Positions 8,632-17,617 of a DNA stretch of 64,000 nt are shown piece by piece; position 1 is the first letter of the stretch; the number at the start of each line of letters is the position of its first letter. Where the stretch lies: positions 806,001 to 870,000 of the forward strand of contig NZ_OZ245785.1 of NCBI RefSeq assembly GCF_965227785.1. Direction: 5' to 3'. A program made the translations under genes and the position numbers. This DNA is from Gracilimonas sp965227785. Lineage in GTDB: Bacteria > Bacteroidota > Rhodothermia > Balneolales > Balneolaceae. Under the pieces are notes generated by a model. That model worked only from the letters and a program-made list of their open reading frames with translations. It was not told where the DNA came from and ran no database searches.

Positions 8632-9774
8632 TTGGGTTTAAAAAACGAAGCACAGTCCGGCTACGGCACAAAGAAATTTTACCAGGAATATGTCTCCGGA
8701 ATGAGTCGGGAAAGATTCTCAAAAGAACTCACAGCCGATACTGAACGCCTGAAATTAGTCTATAAAGAAGCTGTTGAAGACATTGAACGGCAGCAGGGAC
8801 AGCAGCTTCCCGGACACATCAAAATGCTGCGGTTGTTTTCGGATCTTGCCCAGCGCCTCAACCCCACTCGTCGCCTTATCTTTGGATTGGGTTCTATAAG
8901 TTTTGTAGCCTATTATGTACTCAACTTTCTGGATATCATTCAGTATTTCCTTATTGGTGACCTGCTGCTCCCCTTTAGTTTTTTAAGTATGTTCATGCTG
9001 CTCTTAATTGAGCTTCTGGAAAAATCCGATGTGCAAAAAGAAATTGATTTGGCCAGGGAGATTCAGCTCAGCTTACTACCAGGAACCTCGTTAAGCAAAG
9101 ATAATCTTGAAGTGTATTCATTTGCTCATACGGCTAAAGAAGTAGGTGGTGATTACCTGGATGTTATTGAAACTGAGAAGGGGACTTACGTTGTGGTCGC
9201 CGATGTATCAGGAAAAGGCCTCAGTGCTGCCCTCTATATGGTTCGACTTCAGGCTTTGGTGAATTTAATAATCGAGAAAGAACATCCATCTCCCAAAGAG
9301 CTCTTCCTGCAGCTGAATAATTACATTAAAAGTAACAGCAAGGATAAAACCTTTGTTACCGGATGTGCAGCTTTTTTTCCAAACGATGAAGACCACTTTG
9401 AGTATATCCGGGCCGGGCATAATATCCCTATCTACTATAACAAAGAACGTGACGCCACTTTTAAACTTAAGGCCAATGGTTTTGCATTGGGCATGGCCTC
9501 AACAAAGCTTCTCGATAAGAATCTGGAGGTGAAAAAATTCCATTTCAAACCCGGCGACTCTGTTTTATTCTACACAGACGGACTCAATGAATCGAGAAAT
9601 GAACGGGGTGAAGAATACGGGGAAGAACGAATAGAGTCTCTGATGGAAATTTACGGCTCTCTTCACGCCAAAACCATCATTGGCAAAGTTCAGTCCTCGC
9701 TGGAAGCTTTTATTGGTCCTGTTAGTCCGCTGGACGATGTAACTTTTACCTGCGTACATCGCCCTGAAAAATAG
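8632..9774 (+). CDS. PP2C/SpoIIE-family serine phosphatase (RsbU-like), membrane-anchored
   Basis: 380 residues from a TTG start at 8632. The N-terminal ~90 residues are a soluble helical segment. Two hydrophobic segments follow (LIFGLGSISFVAYYVLNF and LLLPFSFLSMFMLLLIELL). The SpoIIE phosphatase domain covers about 150-378: EIDLAREIQLSLLP linker, 'GGDYLDVI' and VVADVSGKGLSAAL with metal-binding aspartates, 'RAGHNIPIYY', 'FYTDGLNESRN' and 'PLDDVTF'. Such proteins dephosphorylate anti-sigma-factor antagonists in partner-switching pathways. No anti-anti-sigma or RsbW-like gene is adjacent, so its partner is unknown. It is convergent with transketolase. Confidence 0.9.
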   Translation: MGLKNEAQSGYGTKKFYQEYVSGMSRERFSKELTADTERLKLVYKEAVEDIERQQGQQLPGHIKMLRLFSDLAQRLNPTRRLIFGLGSISFVAYYVLNFLDIIQYFLIGDLLLPFSFLSMFMLLLIELLEKSDVQKEIDLAREIQLSLLPGTSLSKDNLEVYSFAHTAKEVGGDYLDVIETEKGTYVVVADVSGKGLSAALYMVRLQALVNLIIEKEHPSPKELFLQLNNYIKSNSKDKTFVTGCAAFFPNDEDHFEYIRAGHNIPIYYNKERDATFKLKANGFALGMASTKLLDKNLEVKKFHFKPGDSVLFYTDGLNESRNERGEEYGEERIESLMEIYGSLHAKTIIGKVQSSLEAFIGPVSPLDDVTFTCVHRPEK

Positions 9775-9787
9775 TTAACTGTTTTGC

Positions 9788-11782
9788 TTATTTGGCTACA
9801 GCTTCAACAACAGCATCTACAGTAATGCCAAAGTGCTCAAAGAGCTCTTCATATGGGGCTGATTCACCGAAACTATTCAATCCAATGGCAGTCCCTTCAG
9901 CTCCTACGTAGCGCTCCCACCCAAAGGTAGCTCCCGCCTCAATGGAAACCCGGTTTGTAACAGACTTTGGAAGCACAGATTCCTTGTATGAGGCGTCTTG
10001 CTTTTCAAACAGCTCCCAGCTTGGCATACTCACTACGCGTACGTCTATGCCTCTGTCAGCCAGCTTATCCTTGGCTTCAACAGCAAGATGAAGTTCTGAG
10101 CCGGTTCCAATCAAGATCCCGTCCGGTGTCTCTTTCTCAGAATCTGCATAAATGTAAGCCCCATTAGAAACGAGAGAAGCGGGATTAGCATCCGAACGGG
10201 ATAAGGTTGGCAAATTCTGTCGTGTCAAAACCAGAAGCGTTGGGCCCGTTGTATTTTCCAAAGCCGCCTTCCAGGCATGAGATGTCTCATTGGCATCACC
10301 CGGACGTAATATGGTGATATTCGGCATTGCTCGAAGGCTGGCCAGATGTTCTATAGGTTGATGGGTAGGACCATCTTCACCTAAACCAATACTGTCGTGA
10401 GTCAGCACAAATATGGATGGCACTTTCATCAAACCGGCCAAACGTATGGCTGGGCGCATGTAATCAGTAAATACAAAGAAAGTAGCACCATAAGGAACAA
10501 GACCTCCGTGCAGCGCCATCCCATTAACAGCTGCCCCCATTGCATGTTCACGTACTCCGTAATGAATGGTTCTGCCCGCTGGGTTATCCGGCAGGTAAGA
10601 TCCGTATCCATCAATGTCGGTTTTAGTACTTCCTCCAAGATCGGCAGAACCGCCAAACAGATTTGGTACAATTTCTTTGATGGCATTAATCACTTTACCT
10701 GAAGCTGCTCGACTTGCCATTCCTTTGGCGTCTTCATCAAATACCGGCAAGGTTGCATCCAGCTCAGCAGAAAGGTCTCTGTTTACCCATGCTTTGAATG
10801 CCTTTCCTTCCTCTGAAAATGCTTGCTCATAAGCATTTACCTTTTCATTCCAGTCACTTTCAGCCTTCTCTCCTTTCTTCTGTTCTTCCCTGAATTTCTC
10901 AAGTGCCTCTTCCGGAATGAAGAATTTCTTATCCGGATCCCAGCCGTAAGCTTCTTTAGTCAGCTTAATTTCTTCTTCACCCAAAGGAGAACCGTGAGAG
11001 GACTCACTGTCCTGCTTGTTAGGACTTCCGTATCCGATGTGGGTGGTGCAAACGATGATCGATGGTTTATCAGTTACAGACTGCGCTTCTTCAATAGCTG
11101 TCGTAATTTCATCATGATTATGTCCATCAATTTCTACAACATGCCAATTGTAGGACTCAAAGCGCTTGGGAACATCTTCGGTAAAGGCAAGATCGGTAGA
11201 TCCTTCAATCGAGATACTGTTTGAATCATACAGGTAAATCAATTTACCCAAGCCCATATGCCCGGCCATTGAAGCAGACTCATGGGAAATGCCTTCCATC
11301 AGGTCACCGTCACTCACAATTGCATAGGTGTAGTGGTCGACAATGTTGTGTCCTTCTTTATTGAATTTAGCCGACATAAAATGCTCAGCCATAGCCATAC
11401 CAACACCCGTTCCAAATCCCTGTCCCAGAGGTCCTGTTGTAGTTTCCACTCCAGGTGTCATTCCATATTCAGGATGGCCAGGGGTTATACTTCCCATCTG
11501 CCTGAAGTTTTTTATCTCTTCGAGACTTACTTCATAACCGGTAAGGTGTAGTAGACTGTAAATAAGCATAGAGCCGTGACCAGCAGAAAGAATGAAGCGA
11601 TCGCGATCAAACCAATTAGGATTATTGGGGTTATGCTTCAAAAATTTCGTCCACAGTACGTAGGCTGCATCGGCCATGCCCATTGGCATTCCGGGGTGAC
11701 CAGAATTTGCCTTTTCAACGGCATCTATAGATAAAGTTCGAATTGTATTTACGCAGAGCTGGTCGAGTTTAGATGCAGGCAT
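9788..11782 (-). CDS. tkt: Transketolase
   Basis: 664 residues, the normal length. It transfers two-carbon units between sugar phosphates in the non-oxidative pentose phosphate pathway using thiamine diphosphate. Visible motifs are KANSGHPGMPMG near the N-terminus, the ThDP-binding SDGDLMEGISHE, 'GHNHDEI', 'THIGYGSPNKQ', the pyrimidine-domain 'HYGVREHAMGAAVNG', and 'HDSIGLGEDGPTHQPIEHLA'. Single gene; it ends 13 bases from the stop of the convergent phosphatase. Nothing anomalous was seen. Confidence 0.97.
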   Translation of the reverse strand: MPASKLDQLCVNTIRTLSIDAVEKANSGHPGMPMGMADAAYVLWTKFLKHNPNNPNWFDRDRFILSAGHGSMLIYSLLHLTGYEVSLEEIKNFRQMGSITPGHPEYGMTPGVETTTGPLGQGFGTGVGMAMAEHFMSAKFNKEGHNIVDHYTYAIVSDGDLMEGISHESASMAGHMGLGKLIYLYDSNSISIEGSTDLAFTEDVPKRFESYNWHVVEIDGHNHDEITTAIEEAQSVTDKPSIIVCTTHIGYGSPNKQDSESSHGSPLGEEEIKLTKEAYGWDPDKKFFIPEEALEKFREEQKKGEKAESDWNEKVNAYEQAFSEEGKAFKAWVNRDLSAELDATLPVFDEDAKGMASRAASGKVINAIKEIVPNLFGGSADLGGSTKTDIDGYGSYLPDNPAGRTIHYGVREHAMGAAVNGMALHGGLVPYGATFFVFTDYMRPAIRLAGLMKVPSIFVLTHDSIGLGEDGPTHQPIEHLASLRAMPNITILRPGDANETSHAWKAALENTTGPTLLVLTRQNLPTLSRSDANPASLVSNGAYIYADSEKETPDGILIGTGSELHLAVEAKDKLADRGIDVRVVSMPSWELFEKQDASYKESVLPKSVTNRVSIEAGATFGWERYVGAEGTAIGLNSFGESAPYEELFEHFGITVDAVVEAVAK

Positions 11783-11900
11783 TTACTGGTTTAGGTAGAG
11801 TGAAAATTGTGTTTTTAAATCCTCACGAAGATAGGAAAAGGCTTGTATGTATAAAAGGTAGAAGAGAGAGTTTTTGTTGTTTTCCGGGAAATATCGGGCA

Positions 11901-11934
11901 TAAAAAAACCACGCTGTTTATAGCAGCGTGGTTA
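11901..11934 (-). terminator. Rho-independent terminator of the TPR gene
   Basis: Perfect 10-bp stem AACCACGCTG / CAGCGTGGTT with a 7-base loop (11907-11933). On the minus strand it is followed by a run of T (complement of the A run at 11902-11908). It sits 23 bases past the stop of the TPR protein. Confidence 0.88.
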
Positions 11935-11956
11935 GAATGTTTAAGTTCAGAAACTT

Positions 11957-12988
11957 CTATCGTGCAGTTTCACACTTAAGCTCGTACTCCATTTTGTGTT
12001 GAGCCGGTGACTTAAATGAACCGAACAGCGCATTACTGAATGCGTCGCAGGCAACAGATTTATTTCCTAATGTTTGGTGGGCATATCCCAACTCAAAGTA
12101 GATTTTCGCCTTATCGGTTTTACCACCGCTTTCATGATCTAAAGCTGTTGTAGCATATTCTACAGCCTCATCATAACTTCCTGCCTTATTGCTTGCTTCA
12201 GCAAGTCGGTAATACACATCAGCTGACTCATTATCATAGTTAAGAGCCTTGTTCAATGTTTCCATAGCTGTTCCAGTGTCACCGGCTTCTGATTGGCGTG
12301 TTCCCACGGCAAGTAATTCATCGTGAGCGGCTTCACGTGCTTTCTCTGCGATGTCTGAGTTATTGGTTGCTTCAGCCTTGGTAATAGCCTGATCGTACCA
12401 GTTAAGCAATTCATCTACATTTTGGTCAATAATACCATCTCCATCGGTATCATTTTGCTTCTTGATGATTTTTGCTTTTTGATAATACGCTACTGCATAA
12501 TTTGAATTTTCATTCATTGCTTTCTCAACAGCTTCAGTTGCTTTTTCAAGTTCGCCGTTGGAGTAAAGAGTAACAGATTTTTGGTATAACAAAACCGGAA
12601 TATTTCGTTTGGCGATTGGGGTAACCCGTTCGTCATTATACTCCTGACCTACCTGAACTACTTCACGAAAAGCACTGATGGTAGCATCTAAAGCTTCCAG
12701 GCTTTTGCTTTTTTGATATTCCTGATACTGGCTTCTTGCCTTGTTGAAGTAAGCTGCAGGAATCTGCTGCTCAACTCTGCCCACAATGTCTTCACCTTCC
12801 GGACCAATCTGTCTTGCAATGGTCAGTGCCTGTGTATACGATGCAATAGCAGCTTCATAATTGCCTGACTTGGCTTCTTCATATCCTGCATTGTAAGCCT
12901 TCACAGCATCTGTTTTAGTTTGAGCAAAAACTGTAGTTGCCATCAAAACCAAAACAATCGCTATTGAACTTCTTTTAAAAACCTTCAT
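11957..12988 (-). CDS. Secreted TPR-repeat protein
   Basis: 343 residues with a cleavable signal peptide (KRSSIAIVLVLMATTVFAQ). Tetratricopeptide-like helical pairs follow: AYNAGYEEAKSGNYEAAIASYTQAL at about 30-55, 'EKATEAVEKAMNENSNYAVAYYQKAKI' mid-protein, and 'ALNYDNESADVYYRLAEASNKAGSYDEAVEYATTAL' and 'AKIYFELGYAHQTLGNKSVACDAF' near the end. A short acidic insert, NDTDGDGIIDQNVDE, resembles a calcium-binding DxDxDG loop. TPRs mediate protein contacts, here probably in the periplasm. It is monocistronic with its own terminator. The specific role is unknown. Confidence 0.85.
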   Translation of the reverse strand: MKVFKRSSIAIVLVLMATTVFAQTKTDAVKAYNAGYEEAKSGNYEAAIASYTQALTIARQIGPEGEDIVGRVEQQIPAAYFNKARSQYQEYQKSKSLEALDATISAFREVVQVGQEYNDERVTPIAKRNIPVLLYQKSVTLYSNGELEKATEAVEKAMNENSNYAVAYYQKAKIIKKQNDTDGDGIIDQNVDELLNWYDQAITKAEATNNSDIAEKAREAAHDELLAVGTRQSEAGDTGTAMETLNKALNYDNESADVYYRLAEASNKAGSYDEAVEYATTALDHESGGKTDKAKIYFELGYAHQTLGNKSVACDAFSNALFGSFKSPAQHKMEYELKCETAR

Positions 12989-13118
12989 ATCTATTTTATT
13001 TGTGATCGTTAGTTGCAGCGCCGAATTTAATAAAAAATGACGCTGAAATTAAAATTATAACTGCCTTTCTAATGAATTAGTATATATAAAACTTAACAAA
13101 GCACCGTCATGTTCCCAA

Positions 13119-13832
13119 TTAAAAGTAAAAGTTTGGCATAGGTTCTTTTTGACTGTAAAAATCACATATAATTTTTACAGCCTCATCGGTCGAATCTGTT
13201 ACATGAAACAAATCGGTATCTTTGTCTGAAATAGTGCCCCACTCTTTCATTGTTTTCTCCATCCAATCTATCAAACCTGACCAGTATTCACTCCCAAAGA
13301 GGATAATAGGAATTTGATCAATTTTACGGGTTTGGATAAGTGTAAGGCTTTCAAATAATTCGTCAAGGGTTCCAAATCCACCCGGAAACACAACGAAGCC
13401 TTGTGCATACTTCACAAACATGACCTTACGCACAAAGAAGTAGTTAAAGTTAATGCTGAAGTCCGGATCCACATGTTGATTTATCCCTTGCTCGAAAGGT
13501 AGGTTAATACCCAACCCAACCGACTTCCCTTTTCCTACTTCTGCTCCCTTATTTGCGGCTTCCATAATGCCGGGCCCACCTCCTGTAATCACACCAAACC
13601 CTTTCTTGGTGATTTTATCGGCCGTTTCTATCGCAAGTTGGTAATACTCATTCTCGGGTTTAGTCCGGGCTGAACCGAATATAGAAATGCATGGACCTAT
13701 TTGGAACAGCTTATCGTAACCCTCCACCAGTTCACCCATGATCTTAAACACGCTCCAGATATCACGGTCGTATCCGTTCTTCTGGCTCTTTTTTTGAAAT
13801 TCTCTTTGTTCTTCACTCATAATGCTAATCAT
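13119..13832 (-). CDS. LOG-family (TIGR00730) Rossmann-fold nucleotide phosphoribohydrolase
   Basis: 237 residues. The two diagnostic motifs of the LOG/lysine-decarboxylase-like family are present: GGGPGIMEAANKGA and VFPGGFGTLDE. 'ISIFGSART' is the first strand. Characterised members hydrolyse nucleoside 5'-monophosphates to the free base and ribose-5-phosphate, including cytokinin ribotides. The start codon abuts the stop of the DUF5683 gene, so it is probably the last gene of the parA-parB-DUF5683 transcript. An alternative start is the Met four codons in. Confidence 0.9.
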   Translation of the reverse strand: MISIMSEEQREFQKKSQKNGYDRDIWSVFKIMGELVEGYDKLFQIGPCISIFGSARTKPENEYYQLAIETADKITKKGFGVITGGGPGIMEAANKGAEVGKGKSVGLGINLPFEQGINQHVDPDFSINFNYFFVRKVMFVKYAQGFVVFPGGFGTLDELFESLTLIQTRKIDQIPIILFGSEYWSGLIDWMEKTMKEWGTISDKDTDLFHVTDSTDEAVKIICDFYSQKEPMPNFYF

Positions 13833-14483
13833 CTAAAAATTAACGGACAACGAAAGTGCCGGTACCGGCTCTACATGTCGAACTGCCAGAACACCTGATT
13901 TAATCCTTGCATTCATTGATAGGTCATCAGATACATCAAAAGGCCTCAAATGTGCAAACACATAGGCATCTATTACATTAAGCGCATATGACAACCCAAT
14001 AAACACATACACTAAATCTCTGCGATTTCGATAAAAATTTCGGGTTTCTCTCAATGAGCTCAGATTTGAGTTTGGAGATATATAACCCGGTGTAGGGCCA
14101 AACCGGTTATCATCCGGCGTATCAGGATTTAAATTGTAGTAAGCAGCTCGGTAATCGTTATAGTTTTTATGTAAGTAAATACTGTAGTAAGTAAGCCCGC
14201 CCAACAAACCATACACAATCGGTACTTTCCAGGCTTGCTTATTGGTTACCTGCCCCCAACCGGGAATCATCAAAGACCTTCGAAGAACCATTTTAGGTTC
14301 CGGGTATTTTATTTGTTGGGATGCTGTGTCAGAAAAGGCCTGCTTCAGCGAGTAGTGCTGAGGAACAAATTTTTGGTAAGAACTAAAACTTTGGGCAAAA
14401 CTCTGTCCGCTTAGGATCAATCCTATAAAAAAAGTCAGGCTAATCGATCGAGTCAAAAATACCCAGTATTCGTTCAAGGTCAT
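13833..14483 (-). CDS. DUF5683 membrane protein, downstream of parAB
   Basis: About 216 residues from the Met at 14483, which directly precedes a plausible signal/anchor (LTRSISLTFFIGLILSGQSFAQ). The frame can also be read from 14537. 'RSLMIPGWGQVTNKQAWKVPIVYGLLGGLTYYSIYLHKNYNDYR' and the C-terminal 'YVFIGLSYALNVIDAYVFAHL' are typical of DUF5683, whose function is unknown. It overlaps the 3' end of parB by about 44 bases, implying translational coupling. The parA-parB-DUF5683 order is common in Bacteroidota relatives. Confidence 0.85.
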   Translation of the reverse strand: MTLNEYWVFLTRSISLTFFIGLILSGQSFAQSFSSYQKFVPQHYSLKQAFSDTASQQIKYPEPKMVLRRSLMIPGWGQVTNKQAWKVPIVYGLLGGLTYYSIYLHKNYNDYRAAYYNLNPDTPDDNRFGPTPGYISPNSNLSSLRETRNFYRNRRDLVYVFIGLSYALNVIDAYVFAHLRPFDVSDDLSMNARIKSGVLAVRHVEPVPALSLSVNF

Positions 14484-15360
14484 CATCGGAATAATATTCA
14501 ATCCTGATTTCTCCCCCCTTTTTCTTTGGTTGTACATTTACCTTAGTACTAAATGTACGTCGCAAACGAGTTGAAATTTCATCATAGAAAGGATTGGATG
14601 GGTCTTTTTTGGATGAAGATTTCTTTTTCGATGCTGAAGGGCTCATCACATCACGCACTGCTTCTTCAATCTGCCTTACCGAAAGTCCTTTATCAATTAC
14701 CTTCTTAAGTATCTTCTGCTGTACTTCTTCATCCTCAATAGTAATTAAAGCCCGTGCATGACCCATCGAAATTTGATTGGACTTCAAAGCTGACTGTATA
14801 AAAGCAGGCAGGTTCAACAGACGCAACATGTTGGTAACCGTTGTTCGGTTTTTCCCCACACGATCGGCCACTTCAGCCTGGGTATAATCAAACTCTTCGA
14901 GCAGGCGCTTATATCCCAAAGCCACTTCCAGTGGATTCAACTCTTCCCGCTGGATATTTTCAATCAAGGCAAAAGCCATACTCTGTTCATCATCTGCTTC
15001 CCTGATGAAAGCTGGAATTTCCTTCAATCCAGCCAGTTTAGCAGCACGTAAACGGCGTTCACCACTAATAAGCTCAAATCTTTTTTCACCAATATACCGG
15101 ACAGTTATAGGCTGAATCAGGCCGTGCTCTTTTATTGAAGCACCCAGTTCATCCAGTTTTTCCTCATCAAACTCTTTTCGGGGCTGATGCGGGTTCTTCC
15201 GGATGTGGTCAACCGGTACGAAAAGAACGATATTAACACGATCTTCCGGTTGTACGATGCTTTTTTCTACACCTTCCTTCTTTTCAGTTTCTTTGCCCTC
15301 TTCCTGGTATTCAGGAAAAAAAGCACCTAATCCTCGGCCTAAAACTTTTTTGGTAGCCAT
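14440..15360 (-). CDS. parB: Chromosome partitioning protein ParB
   Basis: 306 residues. After a charged N-terminal tail come the ParB/Sulfiredoxin CTP-binding domain (IRKNPHQPRKEFDEEKLDELGASI, ELISGERRLRAAKLAGL with the GERR box, and 'ALIENIQREELNPLEVALGYKRL'), then the helix-turn-helix (YTQAEVADRVGKNRTTVTNML) and a C-terminal dimerisation tail. ParB loads as a CTP-dependent clamp at parS and works with ParA in origin segregation. It lies 16 bases downstream of parA. I could not find a canonical parS in the window. Confidence 0.96.
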   Translation of the reverse strand: MATKKVLGRGLGAFFPEYQEEGKETEKKEGVEKSIVQPEDRVNIVLFVPVDHIRKNPHQPRKEFDEEKLDELGASIKEHGLIQPITVRYIGEKRFELISGERRLRAAKLAGLKEIPAFIREADDEQSMAFALIENIQREELNPLEVALGYKRLLEEFDYTQAEVADRVGKNRTTVTNMLRLLNLPAFIQSALKSNQISMGHARALITIEDEEVQQKILKKVIDKGLSVRQIEEAVRDVMSPSASKKKSSSKKDPSNPFYDEISTRLRRTFSTKVNVQPKKKGGEIRIEYYSDDDLERILGIFDSID

Positions 15361-15376
15361 AATCTAAATATCTGTC

Positions 15377-16174
15377 TTAATCAGTAAGAACCGGGCTGTT
15401 CTTAAATAGTTTTTTATTTCTCTTGATGATTTCTCGTGCCAACGCCAGGTAGTTCTTGGCTCCCACACTTGTGGAGTCGTACAACAGAGCCGGTTTCCCA
15501 AAACTCGGTGCCTCAGCCAGTCGGATATTTCTTGCTATCACAGCTTTAAATACCCGATCGTCAAAGTATCGTTTCACTTCATCAGCAACCTGGTTCGAAA
15601 GTCTTGTTCGGGTATCGTACATAGTCAGCAATACTCCCTCTATGTCTAAATCCGGGTTCAGGTGCTGGCGTACAATTTTGATGGTATTTAAAAGCTGCCC
15701 CAATCCCTCCAATGCAAAATATTCACACTGAACGGGAATTACGATAGAATTAGAAGCCGTTAAAGCATTGATTGTCAGTAAGCCTAATGAAGGCGGGCAG
15801 TCAATGATTACAAAATCATATTTATCACGAACGCTTTCGATCGCTTTCTTCAGGATGCGCTCCCTTTCTTCCCTGTCAATCATCTCAATTTCTGCACCCA
15901 CCAGGTTTATGTGAGATGGTACTACATCGAGAAAATCCAATTCCGTTTGCCGGATGGTATCCTCGATATCAGTACTGCCAATCATGATTTCGTATACCGA
16001 GTTGGTCACCGTCTTCGTATCAATGCCAAGCCCACTGGTGGTATTACTCTGCGGATCTATATCAATAACCAGGGTAGGATGCTCTACGGCTGCTAAACTT
16101 GCCGCTAAATTAATTGCCGTGGTTGTTTTTCCGACTCCACCTTTCTGATTGGCAATTGAAATGACTTTTCCCAT
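15377..16174 (-). CDS. parA: Chromosome partitioning ATPase ParA (Soj)
   Basis: 265 residues. The deviant Walker A motif KGGVGKTTTAINLAASLA is at the N-terminus, followed by switch I 'DIDPQSNTTSGLG' and Walker B 'FVIIDCPPSLGLLT'. The length is typical for chromosomal Soj. It binds DNA non-specifically as an ATP dimer and moves ParB-parS complexes. It is the first gene of parA-parB-DUF5683-LOG. Two DnaA-box-like sequences lie in its upstream region. Confidence 0.97.
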   Translation of the reverse strand: MGKVISIANQKGGVGKTTTAINLAASLAAVEHPTLVIDIDPQSNTTSGLGIDTKTVTNSVYEIMIGSTDIEDTIRQTELDFLDVVPSHINLVGAEIEMIDREERERILKKAIESVRDKYDFVIIDCPPSLGLLTINALTASNSIVIPVQCEYFALEGLGQLLNTIKIVRQHLNPDLDIEGVLLTMYDTRTRLSNQVADEVKRYFDDRVFKAVIARNIRLAEAPSFGKPALLYDSTSVGAKNYLALAREIIKRNKKLFKNSPVLTD

Positions 16175-16251
16175 TAAAAACCTGCTTTTGCTTGATATAC
16201 TTTATTGACAAAATCTAATATAAAGCGAGGTGCACTGCTATACAAAAATAC

Positions 16252-16282
16252 TTATGCACATATTGAGGGGAAGTTTTCCACA
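16252..16282. promoter_or_regulatory. Two DnaA-box-like nonamers upstream of parA
   Basis: TTATGCACA (16252-16260) matches the TTATNCACA consensus and TTTTCCACA (16274-16282) matches the relaxed form. They are in the same orientation, 22 bp apart (two helical turns), in the ~140-base gap between parA and the anti-sigma gene. They could be a DnaA-regulated parA promoter or a remnant of an origin-proximal cluster. Two 9-mers can also occur by chance. Confidence 0.4.
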
Positions 16283-16286
16283 TTAT

Positions 16287-16311
16287 AAGGGCAACCTACT
16301 GGGTGCCTTAC
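16287..16311. terminator. Imperfect hairpin after the anti-sigma gene
   Basis: An imperfect inverted repeat (AAGGGCAACC against GGGTGCCTT) lies a few bases beyond the anti-sigma stop on the minus strand. There is no strong T run, so it is at best a weak terminator. Confidence 0.3.
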
Positions 16312-16313
16312 AT

Positions 16314-16862
16314 TTAATTAGATGAACCGGTCAGTAAAATTCCACTCCCTGCGTTGCTACTACCATTCAGGTCGTTAACCAGCTCCAGCTTGTCATAGCT
16401 CTTGTCCATATCACTTTTCAGCGATGCAGACTGACTCACGGGCTGGTCTCCGGAGAACCGAAGAATTTCATTCCTGTCGACCCATGGTTCTATGGTTTGG
16501 CTGTCAGAGGCCGAAGCAGGAGCAGTATTTGCTTCTCCGTTATAGAAATAGTACCCACCTCCGGTGAATGCGGCTAATAGAATAGCAGCGGCAATTCCTC
16601 TTTTGAGGAAGAAGGTGATGTTCTTAGAATTTTTTAGTGAATCAGATCGTAGCTGTTTTGCGTCATTCGTTATTTTTTGGGTAAGATTTTCCGGAGGGGT
16701 TTTAAGAGGAAGGCCCGAGAGCCTTCGTTTGGTGGCCCTCAGACTTTCAACTTCGATAAGGAGGTCTTCATCCTCCCGCATTAACTTTTCAAACTCCATT
16801 TCCTCCGAAGGATCCATCTCCTTCATCAGGTAACGAATAGCTTTGTTTTCATCCGTGTGCAT
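16314..16862 (-). CDS. Putative membrane anti-sigma factor
   Basis: About 182 residues from the Met at 16862, which has a purine-rich stretch (AAGAAGAG) upstream. The frame can also begin at 16892. A cytosolic N-terminal part (NKAIRYLMKEMDPSEEMEFEKLMREDEDLLIEVESLR) looks like an anti-sigma zinc-finger-less domain. A single membrane segment follows (GIAAAILLAAFTGGGYYFY), then a low-complexity Ser/Asn-rich periplasmic tail. It overlaps the 3' end of the sigma factor gene, as cognate anti-sigma genes usually do. The assignment rests mainly on this context and on the topology. Confidence 0.75.
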   Translation of the reverse strand: MHTDENKAIRYLMKEMDPSEEMEFEKLMREDEDLLIEVESLRATKRRLSGLPLKTPPENLTQKITNDAKQLRSDSLKNSKNITFFLKRGIAAAILLAAFTGGGYYFYNGEANTAPASASDSQTIEPWVDRNEILRFSGDQPVSQSASLKSDMDKSYDKLELVNDLNGSSNAGSGILLTGSSN

Positions 16863-17490
16863 GCTTTTGCTCTTCTTCTCGTTCTTCTTCAAAGTATTTT
16901 CGAAGGTTTATGAGCGCGTATCGCATACGACCTAATGCCGTATTTATGGATACATCGGTGAGTTCTGCTATTTCTTTAAAAGGCATTTCGTAATAGTGCC
17001 TCAGCAATACTACCGAACGTTGCTCTTCGGGAAGTTTAGCGATGTGTTTCATCAGGCTGGCCCGGGTTTCATTTTCCACCAATTGCTCATCTGCGTCCAC
17101 AACGCTTTCGTCTTCCATCCGATCAAAATAATCGGTGTTAGAGTCCTCGTCGCTCCATCCACTAACGTCGATATAACGCTTTTGTTTTCTTAGATAATCA
17201 ATCGTTGCATTATGTGCAATACGCATTACCCAGGCAATCCATTTACCCTGTTCGTTGTAAGTGTCATCCATCTTGGTAATGACTTTAGTGAAGGTAGTCT
17301 GAAACAAATCGTTGGTGATCTCAGGATTCATCACCATGCTATAGATATAGGAATAAATTTTCTGCTGATGCCGATTCATCAACTCATTAAAAGCCGACTC
17401 ATCAGCATCTCTTCTGAATTTCTTTACGAGCTCTCTGTCTTTTAAATTCTTGTAGTTTGGTTTCTCAACATGTCTGTTAATCAATTTCAT
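16849..17490 (-). CDS. RNA polymerase sigma factor, ECF-like sigma-70 family
   Basis: About 213 residues from the Met at 17490; a longer reading frame reaches 17565, but its extra residues do not resemble the family. Region 2 is DESAFNELMNRHQQKIYSYIYSMV...DLFQTTFTKV, with the -10 recognition part 'WIAWVMRIAHNATIDYLRK'. An acidic linker follows (SDEDSNTDYFDRMEDES). Region 4 is LPEEQRSVVLLRHYYEMPFKEIAELTDVSINTALGRMRYALINLRK, a clear helix-turn-helix. It is probably held inactive by the overlapping downstream membrane protein. Its regulon is unknown. Confidence 0.92.
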   Translation of the reverse strand: MKLINRHVEKPNYKNLKDRELVKKFRRDADESAFNELMNRHQQKIYSYIYSMVMNPEITNDLFQTTFTKVITKMDDTYNEQGKWIAWVMRIAHNATIDYLRKQKRYIDVSGWSDEDSNTDYFDRMEDESVVDADEQLVENETRASLMKHIAKLPEEQRSVVLLRHYYEMPFKEIAELTDVSINTALGRMRYALINLRKYFEEEREEEQKHAHG

Positions 17491-17617
17491 AATAATACAC
17501 CCTGTTTTTTGGGTTATGCTCTCAGCGGGTAAACTGAAACTCTGACCATTTGTTTCAACAACCATCTGCTGGAAAAGAGCGTTTCGTACCAGAGTCCTTT
17601 CCTCCGGTGCTGTGGCT

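Noticed and set aside
10397..11551. Multiple + strand frames opposite transketolase
   Set aside because: Transketolase motifs are complete on the minus strand; the opposite frames are short, overlapping and unsupported.
16175..16313. Possible oriC
   Set aside because: Only two DnaA-box-like sequences and a short AT-rich gap; no cluster of boxes, no dnaA or dnaN nearby. Reported only as a possible regulatory pair.
13119..16313. parS site near parAB
   Set aside because: No GTTTCACGTGAAAC-like palindrome was found by eye in or around the operon.
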